This document shows, one piece after another, positions 24,101 through 31,887 of a stretch of 35,421 bases of DNA (within the stretch, counting starts at the first letter, position 1; each line of letters begins with the position of its first letter). The translations under genes and the position numbers were made by a program. Source of the DNA: JBDTLH01 sp039934875 (GTDB taxonomy: Bacteria > Acidobacteriota > Terriglobia > Terriglobales > Acidobacteriaceae). The notes under the pieces are model-generated. The model saw only the letters and a list, made by a program, of their open reading frames with translations. It had not been told where the DNA came from and made no database searches. The stretch lies in assembly GCA_039934875.1 (NCBI GenBank), contig JBDTLH010000381.1:1-35421 (forward strand), in the 5' to 3' direction.

Positions 24101-25165
24101 ATGTTAGTAGTCATGAAGGCGCAAGCGACCGATGAGCAGGTTCGTGCCGTCTGCGAAAGAATTGAATCATTTGGGTTCAAGGCCCACGCGATCCCCGGCA
24201 TTCAGCGCACTGCCATAGGCATCACCGGCAATAAGGGAGCGGTTGAGCAATCCACTCTCGAAGAGATGACGGGAGTGGCTGAGGTCATTCGCGTCTCCAA
24301 GCCCTATAAGCTGGTCAGCCGCGATGTTAAGCCGGAGAACACCGTAATCCGCTTTCCCGGGGTGAACATCACGATCGGCGGCAAACAGGTGGTAGTGATG
24401 GCGGGTCCGTGCGCCATCGAATCGCGCGAGCAGGCATTCGCCATTGCCGAACGCGTCCACGCCGCCGGCGCGCAGTTCTTTCGCGGAGGCGCGTACAAGC
24501 CTCGCACCTCGCCGTATTCGTTCCAAGGGCTGGAAGAAGAGGGCTTGCGCATTATGGCTGATGTGCGCGATAAGTTCGGGATGCTAATCGTCACCGAGGC
24601 CATCGACCATGAATCGCTCGAATTGGTTGAGGAGTATGCCGACATGATCCAACTCGGCGCGCGCAACATGCAAAATTTTTCCCTGCTTAAACGCGCCGGA
24701 CGCTCCAAAAAACCAGTCATGCTCAAACGCGGACTCTCCGCCACGCTCGAAGAGTTCCTTATGGCCGCCGAATACATTATGAGCGAGGGCAACTACAACG
24801 TCGTGCTCTGCGAACGCGGCATCCGCACTTTCGCCGATCACACCCGCAACACCCTTGACCTTAGCATCGTTCCCGCAGTCCAGCGCCTTTCGCATCTTCC
24901 CATCCTGGTGGATCCCAGCCATGGCACCGGAAAACGCAATAAAGTAACTCCCATGGCGCGCGCCGCAACGGCTGTGGGCGCCGATGGATTGCTCGTCGAG
25001 GTCCATCACTGTCCTGACCAGGCGCTCTCCGATGGCCCACAGTCGCTCTTCCCAGAGCAGTTCGACAATCTGATGCGCGAGGTCGCTCAGATTGCACAAG
25101 TGCTGGGCCGTTCGCTGCCCGAACAGACCCAACCCCTCGCTGCATTTGCCGGTACTTCCAGATAA
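24101..25165 (+). CDS. aroF: 3-deoxy-7-phosphoheptulonate (DAHP) synthase, type I-beta with ferredoxin-like domain
   Basis: 354-residue first enzyme of the shikimate pathway, condensing phosphoenolpyruvate with erythrose 4-phosphate. The N-terminal ferredoxin-like regulatory domain (about 1-70, MLVVMKAQATDEQVRAVCE) is the type associated with Phe/Tyr feedback in Thermotoga maritima. The TIM barrel contains the metal ligands: Cys104 in AGPCAIES, His in DPSHGTGKR, Glu in LLVEVHH and Asp in ALSDGPQSL, and the substrate motifs RGGAYKPRTSPYSFQG and LKRGLSATLEE. I chose ATG 24101 because the fold begins there; the frame stays open far upstream into the divergent nfo gene, which is not credible coding sequence. 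A YVTN-propeller lipoprotein starts 12 bp later. Confidence 0.95.
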   Translation: MLVVMKAQATDEQVRAVCERIESFGFKAHAIPGIQRTAIGITGNKGAVEQSTLEEMTGVAEVIRVSKPYKLVSRDVKPENTVIRFPGVNITIGGKQVVVMAGPCAIESREQAFAIAERVHAAGAQFFRGGAYKPRTSPYSFQGLEEEGLRIMADVRDKFGMLIVTEAIDHESLELVEEYADMIQLGARNMQNFSLLKRAGRSKKPVMLKRGLSATLEEFLMAAEYIMSEGNYNVVLCERGIRTFADHTRNTLDLSIVPAVQRLSHLPILVDPSHGTGKRNKVTPMARAATAVGADGLLVEVHHCPDQALSDGPQSLFPEQFDNLMREVAQIAQVLGRSLPEQTQPLAAFAGTSR

Positions 25166-25177
25166 ACCGGGGCGCGC

Positions 25178-26446
25178 TTGCGACTACATCCACAACTAAC
25201 TCGCGAAAGGGGCGGAGCACTGATCTCCGCCCTAACCGTATGCGCCGTACTCTTAACGGGCTGCAGCTTGCGCCAAAGCTATCCCTCGAATTACCGCGAG
25301 TACGCCTACGTCAGCAATACCGGTAGCAATACTGTCAGCGTCATAGACGTTCTCGCCTTTAAGAAACTGAAGGAGATCCCAGTCGGAGCGCAACCGACCG
25401 GGATTGCGATCAATCCGCACAAGAACGAAGTCTATGTCGTCAACGCCGCGAGCAACTCTGTCTCCGTGATCAACGCGGTGCGCAACCAAGTCATTGCGAC
25501 GATTCCCGTCGGTAAAACGCCATATTTCATAGATGTTACGGCGGACGGAAAACGTGGGCTGGTCGCGAACTCCGGCGACAATTCAATCTCGATAATCGAC
25601 CTCTACGCCCACACAATCACTGCAACCATTCGTGTGGGGAAAGCTCCCGGGATTGTTCGCGCCGCAGAACATGCCGCGTTGGCTGTCGTTTCCGAACGCA
25701 TCGGCAATTCCATCTCTGTCCTCGACCTTAACACTCTGAAACTCCGCACCAGTTCCCTACCGGTCTGCGCTCAACCGACGGATCTGGTCGTCATGCCCGA
25801 TGGATCGAAGGCATTCATCGCCTGTTCCGGCTCCAACCAGATCGCGGTGGTGGCACTCGGCTCTAGAGAGGTGGACGATTCTGTTGTCCAGACATCTATA
25901 AAAAAATTCACAGCGCACAATCCCAATTCTAAGGGCGTTGCGGAAGGCATCCCTGACGGATGGCGCTGGACCGTCCAAGACAAACTGCTTACCCTTTTAA
26001 CTGTGGGCAAGAGCCCCGTCCAACTCGCACTCAAGCCGGACACCGGAGAGCTCTTCGCCACCAACTTCGACGCCGAAACCGTCTCTGAAGTGCTCACCGG
26101 AGACAACGAAGTCGGTGGCACATATTACATCGGCTCCCATCCCGACGCAGCGCTCGTCAGCGATGACAACTCACTCCTGTATGTCGCTAATTTCGGTTCC
26201 AATAATGTTACTGCCTACTCCGTGGACAATGGCAAGGTGGCCGCTACAGTCGCTGTCGGCAGCCGTCCCGATGCGCTAGCCCTCTCCGCCAATCAGAATT
26301 TTCTGCTGGTGGCCGACTCCGGTTCCAACGACGTCGCGATCGTGCGCACCCGAGTCATCAAGGGAACTTCGCCCACCCTCTTTACGCTAATTCCCGTCGG
26401 CGCTCAGCCCAACGCGATCGCAATCAAATCATTCATTTCGAAATGA
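25178..26446 (+). CDS. YVTN beta-propeller repeat lipoprotein
   Basis: 422-residue predicted lipoprotein. A short N-terminus and hydrophobic segment end in the lipobox LLTGC (Cys29). It is followed by 40-45-residue propeller repeats with the characteristic YVxNxxSNxVSVID and IPVGxxPxxIAI alternation: YAYVSNTGSNTVSVIDVL, VYVVNAASNSVSVIN, GLVANSGDNSISIIDL, LYVANFGSNNVTAYS and LLVADSGSNDVAIV. At least six repeats, suggesting a single seven-bladed propeller. Such proteins are abundant in Acidobacteriota and archaea; ligand unknown, probably scaffolding or surface interaction. The start is TTG 25178, forced because it is the only start ahead of the signal peptide; no better site is visible. It lies 12 bp after the DAHP synthase gene and may share its transcript, without an obvious functional link. 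Confidence 0.85.
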   Translation: MRLHPQLTRERGGALISALTVCAVLLTGCSLRQSYPSNYREYAYVSNTGSNTVSVIDVLAFKKLKEIPVGAQPTGIAINPHKNEVYVVNAASNSVSVINAVRNQVIATIPVGKTPYFIDVTADGKRGLVANSGDNSISIIDLYAHTITATIRVGKAPGIVRAAEHAALAVVSERIGNSISVLDLNTLKLRTSSLPVCAQPTDLVVMPDGSKAFIACSGSNQIAVVALGSREVDDSVVQTSIKKFTAHNPNSKGVAEGIPDGWRWTVQDKLLTLLTVGKSPVQLALKPDTGELFATNFDAETVSEVLTGDNEVGGTYYIGSHPDAALVSDDNSLLYVANFGSNNVTAYSVDNGKVAATVAVGSRPDALALSANQNFLLVADSGSNDVAIVRTRVIKGTSPTLFTLIPVGAQPNAIAIKSFISK

Positions 26447-26490
26447 TTCGCGCATACCCTCGCAGATCTCACGCATCTAACTCTCGCTGT

Positions 26491-26496
26491 TATCAT
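26491..26496 (+). promoter_or_regulatory. Candidate -10 box (TATCAT, 9 nt before ATG)
   Basis: TATCAT is followed by exactly 9 nt and then ATG 26506, with no Shine-Dalgarno. No recognisable -35 lies upstream. The same geometry occurs at the DUF2071, nfo and kinase genes. Confidence 0.4.
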
Positions 26497-26505
26497 CTTC
26501 CGTCT

Positions 26506-27114
26506 ATGTCCGACCAGCTCTTTCTGAACCTGTGGTTCCCCAGTTTTGCCGAGAACGAGATAGTTCCGCGCTCTATTTCGGTTGCGCGCCACTTTCCCTT
26601 TTCCCAGCAGCGGCCCGGAATCAGTTTTATGTCCATACATCCAGTCAGCTACTCAGAACCCATAATTTTTCAGCAGACCTTCGACGTCGGTGCCGACGTG
26701 GACCGTGTATTTCATCTCGCCAGCGAGTTTCTCCACTCCGACTATGCTTACCAATTCGAAATGTATTGGGACATGTGGGTTCCTGAATATCTCGAAGACA
26801 TGGAACCTACATGGCGGCTCGAGCCTCAGCGCGTATTGTTGACAGTGCATGGTACTGATTTCGAAGACCACCTCTTCCAGGAGGGGGGCCACATCCAATT
26901 CGAACTCGGGCTCGACAGCCTGTTCCTTTATGACGATCTGATGTTGGAGGAACAGGGCGAGTTGCGCATCAAGGCCAATGTGCAGATCCTGGTGGATTTC
27001 ACTCAGGCGCTGGAGCGGAATTGCGGCATCAGCGGACGCGTCCTATGGTCAGAGAGCGACGACGACAGCAATCTCGCACAAAAACTCATTGCTCGCCTGC
27101 AACGGGTGCAATGA
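26506..27114 (+). CDS. Hypothetical protein (202 aa), unrecognised
   Basis: Soluble 202-residue protein, acidic and rich in aromatic residues, with no signal peptide, membrane segment or motif I know. Noticeable words are NLWFPSFAENE near the start, the Trp/Glu/Asp-rich stretch MYWDMWVPEYLEDMEPTW around residue 85-100, and GHIQFELGLDSLFLYDDL. I chose ATG 26506; the frame is open to 26443, but that would overlap the stop of the propeller gene and no ribosome site precedes it, while a TATCAT box sits in front of 26506. It is convergent (12 bp) with the next hypothetical gene. Real coding is supported by its length and amino acid composition. Confidence 0.65.
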   Translation: MSDQLFLNLWFPSFAENEIVPRSISVARHFPFSQQRPGISFMSIHPVSYSEPIIFQQTFDVGADVDRVFHLASEFLHSDYAYQFEMYWDMWVPEYLEDMEPTWRLEPQRVLLTVHGTDFEDHLFQEGGHIQFELGLDSLFLYDDLMLEEQGELRIKANVQILVDFTQALERNCGISGRVLWSESDDDSNLAQKLIARLQRVQ

Positions 27115-27126
27115 AGTCCCAGGCAA

Positions 27127-27900
27127 CTAGCGCCAATCCGAGTACCTCTTCACGTCGCTATCTGCCCGGATTACCTGTGGCTGGTGCCCATCATAGTGGC
27201 GCACTATGACTTCTGGTTCTTGATTCCGCAGTCTGCTGCGCAAGCTGTGCTGGTCGAACGGTGGGCGGGCTTCTGAAGCCTCCACAGTATTCGCCCAAGA
27301 CAGCTTCGGAGCAAAATTATCTGTTGGCTTAGCTTCCGGGCTCCCGCCACTCGGATACAGCATCCCGGGAGTGGACGCCTCTACCATTCCCTTAGGCAGC
27401 AGGCTTGCGGCTGGGCGCCGCAATGCGGGAATGGCAAACATCATCGCGCCGCCCACAAGCCCAACCGCGATATAGCCCAGTACCGGTCTCAAAAAGTTCC
27501 ATTCCTCGTGTCCCGAAGTGGCAATTGACACATTCGAAATCACTGCATTGTACTGGGCCCTTACAATTTCCTGGGGTGCTTGCGGCATAGTCTCGGCCGT
27601 TTCCCCACTCTGGCTCAAAAAGAAATTCAGACTGGCGGCGCCCAGGCTTTCAGGCGGCATCGCGTCCGCTGATAACAGCGGGGTCGTTAATTCCAAAATC
27701 TCTGGCGCATTATAATTCCCCAGATGATCTGGATAGATGACGTAAGTGTCGGGAGGCAGATTATCGAAGTCGATTTTAGAAAACCTCTCCCGCTTGCGCC
27801 TCAATAACGAAAACTGCTGTCCCAACCGGCGAAACATAGGCGCGGCAATAAATTCCCGCTCCACGACCGGCTGCCGAATCTCTCTTCCAGAATCTGACAA
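27127..27900 (-). CDS. Hypothetical single-pass membrane protein (257 aa)
   Basis: 257-residue protein of unknown family. The N-terminal 135 residues are soluble and include VIYPDHLGNYNAPEILEL; one helix at about 139-160 (PVLGYIAVGLVGGAMMFAIP) follows; the remaining tail is Pro/Ser-rich and ends with basic and acidic clusters. The start codon is TTG (27900), supported by a GGAGAG ribosome site at 27907-27912 (minus strand) 6 nt upstream. No signal peptide, so a cytoplasmic N-terminus with a periplasmic tail is likely. Upstream on the same strand is a 70-residue gene. Confidence 0.65.
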   Translation of the reverse strand: MSDSGREIRQPVVEREFIAAPMFRRLGQQFSLLRRKRERFSKIDFDNLPPDTYVIYPDHLGNYNAPEILELTTPLLSADAMPPESLGAASLNFFLSQSGETAETMPQAPQEIVRAQYNAVISNVSIATSGHEEWNFLRPVLGYIAVGLVGGAMMFAIPALRRPAASLLPKGMVEASTPGMLYPSGGSPEAKPTDNFAPKLSWANTVEASEARPPFDQHSLRSRLRNQEPEVIVRHYDGHQPQVIRADSDVKRYSDWR

Positions 27901-28004
27901 GTGCCCCTCTCCGTTCGCTCTCTCGCGAATTAGAAGGAGTTAGATGCCCAGTGGACGAGCGGGATTCCCGGTGATTTGTTTTTTCTCACTGGAGGCCTTA
28001 ATCC

Positions 28005-28217
28005 CTAGTTCATCTCTGCGTAATCATTTCCGTCCGCATACTGCATCCCGGTAATCAGCGTTGCGCGTAGCTGCACCTCCAAATAAGCGCGCAGAATTTC
28101 TATGTGTAGTTGCTCCCGCTGCTCCGGACGGACCACCTCGGTCCTCGCTTCTTCAAGCGCGATATAACGATCATGCGCCTGGATGAATTGACGATGAGTT
28201 GAGTTCATGTCAAGCAT
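28005..28217 (-). CDS. Small hypothetical protein (70 or 67 aa)
   Basis: Short, charged, helix-rich soluble protein (IALEEARTEVVRPEQREQ; then QLHIEILRAYLEVQLRA). There are two possible ATG starts: 28217, 3 nt from a GGAG at 28221-28224, and 28208, 12 nt from it; the second has the better spacing, and a further AGGAGG lies at 28238-28243. Not recognised. It sits between the peptidase terminator and the 257-residue membrane protein on the same strand, so it may lead that transcript. Small size leaves some doubt. Confidence 0.5.
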   Translation of the reverse strand: MLDMNSTHRQFIQAHDRYIALEEARTEVVRPEQREQLHIEILRAYLEVQLRATLITGMQYADGNDYAEMN

Positions 28218-28305
28218 TGTCTCCGTCCCGAGATGATCCTCCTATCCAAAAAAGACCTTAGGCGGCAATTACTTTTGTAACCGTCTCCCTTTCTGTTGGG
28301 CATTT

Positions 28306-28340
28306 CAAAAAACAAAACGGGACTGGAATCCCAGCCCCGT
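28306..28340 (-). terminator. Rho-independent terminator of the M28 peptidase gene
   Basis: On the minus strand a 10-bp stem, ACGGGGCTGG with CCAGTCCCGT (one G-U pair), closes a GATT loop and is followed directly by TTTGTTTTTTG. It lies 36 nt after the peptidase stop (28376). The best intrinsic terminator in the window. Confidence 0.88.
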
Positions 28341-28375
28341 ATGCAAAAATGCCGATCAGAAGATCACAACAGAGT

Positions 28376-30544
28376 CTATTGCACCGCCTTCTCCATCACC
28401 TCCGCCGCGCGGTTGATTGCATCAGCCAATGCCTGCGCCTGGCTATTGGCGCGCGCCAGATCATCGGCATCGATCGCCTCATTCACCCCTGGAATTACAA
28501 CGGCGGCATATCCAGTGTATTCTCCTGGCGCATAGATGGCGTGCCTGAACCATGGGCGCCTGGGCAGCCCTCGCGGAATCAACAATGCCCTCTCTGCCTG
28601 CATCATCGCCGCATTCAGCGCCGCTGCATTTGAGCCCGGCTCTTTCTGTTTCTCCAGCAGCGCCGTCCCGGCGCCGGTAAACCGCTTCGCCGCCGCTTCC
28701 GCTGTGGAGAGATCCAACTTGCCTTCGCCGAAGGTCCGGATCGCCCTACCTTGTGCCGTCTTTACATACGATTCGATCTCGCGCCCATATAGCTCGTAGT
28801 CATAAGGCAGCACGTCTGCATCCGCCATGCGCACCAACTGCACTCCATACACTCTCGCCATCTGCTGCGAGATCGTGAAATCCGGATCACCGAACTTCAC
28901 ATACCAGTTGTAGTCATCGAAGACCGAGTGATAGACCCCATATGGGCCTCCCGACCCGATATCGTTTGCAGGAATTCCCAGATGCTGAAAAAATGGAGTG
29001 TAGTCCGAGCCGCTCCCCAGATCGCCTACTTGTACGTCATTGCCTATCTGGGCATTCGGACGATGCGACTGGCTCCCTCCATTGGCGTTGTCCTCACGGC
29101 GCGCCTCCTGCTTCGACTTCCACTCCTCGTATACCGTCCCTTTACCATCGAAGCTCGGCACCGACTTCGTCACCTCGCGAATAAATTGTTTCAACGCCGG
29201 CACCCCAGAAGCCTCGAAGTTCGGGCCGCCCACTCCCACATCCATATTGAAGTAGGCCACGGCTTTACCTAATTCCTGCGCATGCTCCTCCACCCACTCC
29301 GTCGAGCCAATCAGCCCCTCTTCCTCAGCATCCCAGCTTCCCACGATGATTGTGCGCTTCGGCTTCCATCCCTGCTTCGACATTTCGCCCAGCGCATGCA
29401 CCGCCTCCAACTGCGCTGTGCTGCCGCTGTTAGGATCCACCGCGCCGTACACCCACGCATCACGATGATTTCCGGTCACCACCAGCTCGTCCGGATACTC
29501 TGATCCCTTGATCGTCCCGGTCACGTCCCATATCGGACGGAACTTGTAATCCTGCACCAGTTTCATATGTACCTTCACCGGGCCGGGCCCCACATGATAA
29601 GCAAACGGCAGCGCGCCTTGCCATCCACGGGGCACATTCTGCCCCGCCAAGGCCTCCAGTATCGGGCGCGCATCCTTGTACGACAGCGGCGTCGTCGGTA
29701 TCCGCGCCGAATTGCTGTTCGGCGCCCATGGATCACTCCGCTTGCTCGCCGGCAAGTCCATTGTCGAAGCTATTCCCGGAGTGGTTGCATCCCCCGAATA
29801 GCGGAACATCTCCTGCACCGACCCGCGCTGCACCGCCGAAGCCGGACGCCACGGTCCTTTGGGATACATATCCCCCCTGAAATACCCATCGTCATAGGGA
29901 TCGGAATAGATGATCACGCCCGCGCATCCGTATTGGTTTGCCACATAACTCTTTACACCGCGGAAGTTCTCCCCATAACGTACCACCGCGATCTTGCCCT
30001 TCATGTCAACGCCCATCGCCTTCAGCTTCTTGAAATCTTCCAGGCGCCCGTAGTTCACATAAATTGCCTGCGCGGTCACATCACCCGATGGAGAGCTGGA
30101 GTTATAAGCCATCACCACGTTCGGATTATCCTGAAAAGGATCACCCTCTACGTGCTCCGCCGTCGGTCCGCGCGAGATAACCTTCCCATCCGGCCCGATC
30201 ACCTCAACAATGATCTGTTTTGGGATGTTCATCCAAATGCTGTACTCCGATATCTTGGTATCGAGCCCCGCCTCGCGATACTTCTGGGCAACATACAGCG
30301 CCGTCTGATGGTCTGCCTCAGTCGAAGCCAAGTGCGGTACCTTGGTCAGGGTCTGCATGTGTTGCCGTGCCAGCGCCGGATCCGGCACCTGCATCAACTT
30401 TTTCTCCCACTGCTGCTCTGGAGAAAAATCTCGATATCCAAACACCGAGCTCGTGCCCGTTGCAGCGCTCTGCGCCAATGCCTCCCCGCTCACGCCCGCC
30501 GCGAGCGCCAGCGAAATACAAAATGACAAACGTAATCTTTGCAA
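28376..30544 (-). CDS. Secreted M28 metallopeptidase, glutamate carboxypeptidase II-like
   Basis: 722-residue exported dizinc peptidase of the M28B/PSMA type. It has a signal peptide (LRLSFCISLALAAGVSGEALAQ), then a protease-associated (PA) domain insertion in the first half with IAVVRYGENFRGVKSYVANQYGCAGVIIYSDP, a catalytic core with GNHRDAWVYGAVDPNSG (zinc His and bridging Asp, about residue 360), WDAEEEGLIGSTEW (catalytic Glu plus zinc Glu), YFNMDVGVGG (zinc Asp) and YGVYHSVFDDYNW (zinc His), and a C-terminal helical transferrin-receptor-like dimerisation domain. It probably releases C-terminal residues from peptides in the periplasm. TTG 30544 is best as start: AAAGGAG lies 5 nt upstream, whereas a GTG at 30550 overlaps that site. 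Single gene with its own terminator, divergent from the NlpE-DUF333 gene. Confidence 0.93.
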   Translation of the reverse strand: MQRLRLSFCISLALAAGVSGEALAQSAATGTSSVFGYRDFSPEQQWEKKLMQVPDPALARQHMQTLTKVPHLASTEADHQTALYVAQKYREAGLDTKISEYSIWMNIPKQIIVEVIGPDGKVISRGPTAEHVEGDPFQDNPNVVMAYNSSSPSGDVTAQAIYVNYGRLEDFKKLKAMGVDMKGKIAVVRYGENFRGVKSYVANQYGCAGVIIYSDPYDDGYFRGDMYPKGPWRPASAVQRGSVQEMFRYSGDATTPGIASTMDLPASKRSDPWAPNSNSARIPTTPLSYKDARPILEALAGQNVPRGWQGALPFAYHVGPGPVKVHMKLVQDYKFRPIWDVTGTIKGSEYPDELVVTGNHRDAWVYGAVDPNSGSTAQLEAVHALGEMSKQGWKPKRTIIVGSWDAEEEGLIGSTEWVEEHAQELGKAVAYFNMDVGVGGPNFEASGVPALKQFIREVTKSVPSFDGKGTVYEEWKSKQEARREDNANGGSQSHRPNAQIGNDVQVGDLGSGSDYTPFFQHLGIPANDIGSGGPYGVYHSVFDDYNWYVKFGDPDFTISQQMARVYGVQLVRMADADVLPYDYELYGREIESYVKTAQGRAIRTFGEGKLDLSTAEAAAKRFTGAGTALLEKQKEPGSNAAALNAAMMQAERALLIPRGLPRRPWFRHAIYAPGEYTGYAAVVIPGVNEAIDADDLARANSQAQALADAINRAAEVMEKAVQ

Positions 30545-30718
30545 GACCACTCCTTTTAGCTAGACTGCGATTTTCGCCCGAAACCCTCAAGCAAAACAGA
30601 TTACCACCTCCTCGCGCTCGATTACGATCCGGCGCTGTTGGGAGTGGCAATAGAGCCATCCTATCTATACTTGCCCTTCGCCCGTACCCCGCATACCATT
30701 CCCTTGACGGAGCGAAAC

Positions 30719-31321
30719 ATGAAAATCATCGCCTTTGCCCTCTTCTCTCTCGCGCTATTCGCCGCAACCGCCCGCGCCCAAAACGCGAGCTCGAAGTCCG
30801 TTCTCATTGGCGTCTTCGAGGGCACGCTGCCCTGCGCGGACTGCGAAGGGATAGATACCCGCCTCGCGCTCTATGCCAAGGGACCTTTCGACAATGCAGA
30901 CGCAACCTACCGACTTACTCTCACCTATATGGGACGGAAATCGCATTTTACCCAAACCGGCGCCTGGACCATTCTGCGCGGCATGCCCGGCAATCCTGAC
31001 GCAACCCTCTACCAACTCGATCCCGGTAAGCCCAACGCCGCGAGTTATCTTCGGGTCGGCGAGGACGAATTAAAGCAACTCGATCACCATCAGCACATTA
31101 TTGACTCCAAACTCAACTTTTCTTTGCATCGAGTGCCCGCGGGTAGACAATCTTCCAATACCGGTCTCGCCAACCCCGCTTCCGTAAATTGCGCTAAACA
31201 AGGCGGCAAACTCGATATACGCAACAACTCAAGCGGAGGCGAATACGGCATGTGCATGTTCCCGAACGGAAAACAGTGCGAAGAGTGGGCGCTATTCCGC
31301 AAACAATGCTCCGCCACCTAA
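30719..31321 (+). CDS. NlpE N-terminal domain plus DUF333 secreted protein
   Basis: 200-residue secreted protein. A signal peptide (MKIIAFALFSLALFAATARAQ) is followed by an NlpE-like domain with the signature FEGTLPCADCEGIDTRLALY (about residues 35-55; the CxxC is typical), then VTLTYMGRK-type strands, and a C-terminal DUF333 (about 150-200) with NPASVNCAKQGGKLDIR, GGEYGMCMFPNGKQCEEWA and a terminal Cys, giving four conserved cysteines. There is no lipobox cysteine, unlike E. coli NlpE. Members of the families sense or buffer envelope stress; here a role is inferred only. ATG 30719 follows GGAG 6 nt upstream; a TATACT box at 30666-30671 could be its -10. Divergent from the M28 peptidase. Confidence 0.82.
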   Translation: MKIIAFALFSLALFAATARAQNASSKSVLIGVFEGTLPCADCEGIDTRLALYAKGPFDNADATYRLTLTYMGRKSHFTQTGAWTILRGMPGNPDATLYQLDPGKPNAASYLRVGEDELKQLDHHQHIIDSKLNFSLHRVPAGRQSSNTGLANPASVNCAKQGGKLDIRNNSSGGEYGMCMFPNGKQCEEWALFRKQCSAT

Positions 31322-31494
31322 CGCGTCCTTGTAAAATTGGGCTATCGGAGCCCCTTGCTGCCTCCACACCCGACTACGCGGCCTACCGAAGCCGCACCCG
31401 TAAATACCGAATTTCGCGGCAAGGTATCGCCCTCTGCCATAACTGCGGAAAACGCCCTGGTCGGGCCACGGAACTCCCCTCGAAGGACTCGACC

Positions 31495-31863
31495 ATGACC
31501 ACCTCGCCCATACCGGGCCCGCCCTCATCCGCGCCTTGCAGCATCCCGACTTCCGCAACTTCTGGATGGGCAATTTCCTCTCCAACACCGGCACCTGGAT
31601 GCAAAACGTCGCCGAGGGCTGGCTCGCCCTGCAACTCTCCAACTCTCCCTTTTCGCTGGCTCATGGTCGCCAATGTCAACACCGCCCTGCAGCACCGCTC
31701 CTCTGACGCGCTGCGTGGACGCGTCATGTCCATCTACGCCACTGCGTTCCTCGGACTCGTCCCCCTCGGCAGCCTCTTCCCCGGCGCTGTGGGAAACGTT
31801 CTCCACCCGCCCTATGTCATCGCCGGAATGTCCATGCCGCAGGACACGAACCCACCCAAATAA
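31495..31863 (+). pseudogene. MFS transporter remnant (MFS_3/EntS-like) with large internal deletion
   Basis: Two pieces of one major facilitator protein lie in adjacent frames. In the frame of bases divisible by 3, about 31500-31656 encodes ALIRALQHPDFRNFWMGNFL and SNTGTWMQNVAEGWLALQLS, the conserved first helix of MFS_3 exporters. From about 31660, in the next frame, ANVNTALQHRSSDALRGRVM and SIYATAFLGLVPLGSLFPGA match the part normally near residue 320-360. The intervening roughly 270 residues are absent and the join shifts frame; an ATG at 31495 is in the second frame, not the first. The C-terminal stop is at 31861-31863. A broken gene, not a functional transporter. No repeats bound the deletion. 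Confidence 0.75.
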
Positions 31864-31887
31864 CTCTCAATAGAAGCAGTTGGCCGG

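Noticed and set aside
29567..30526. Long open frame (319 codons) on the + strand
   Set aside because: It lies entirely opposite the M28 peptidase, whose zinc motifs are unmistakable; the product is Arg/His-rich as expected of a shadow frame in GC-rich DNA.
31322..31494. Gap before the MFS remnant, checked for its missing 5' end
   Set aside because: All frames are broken or without homologous words; the remnant's first-helix frame meets a stop at 31440-31442 and has no ATG.
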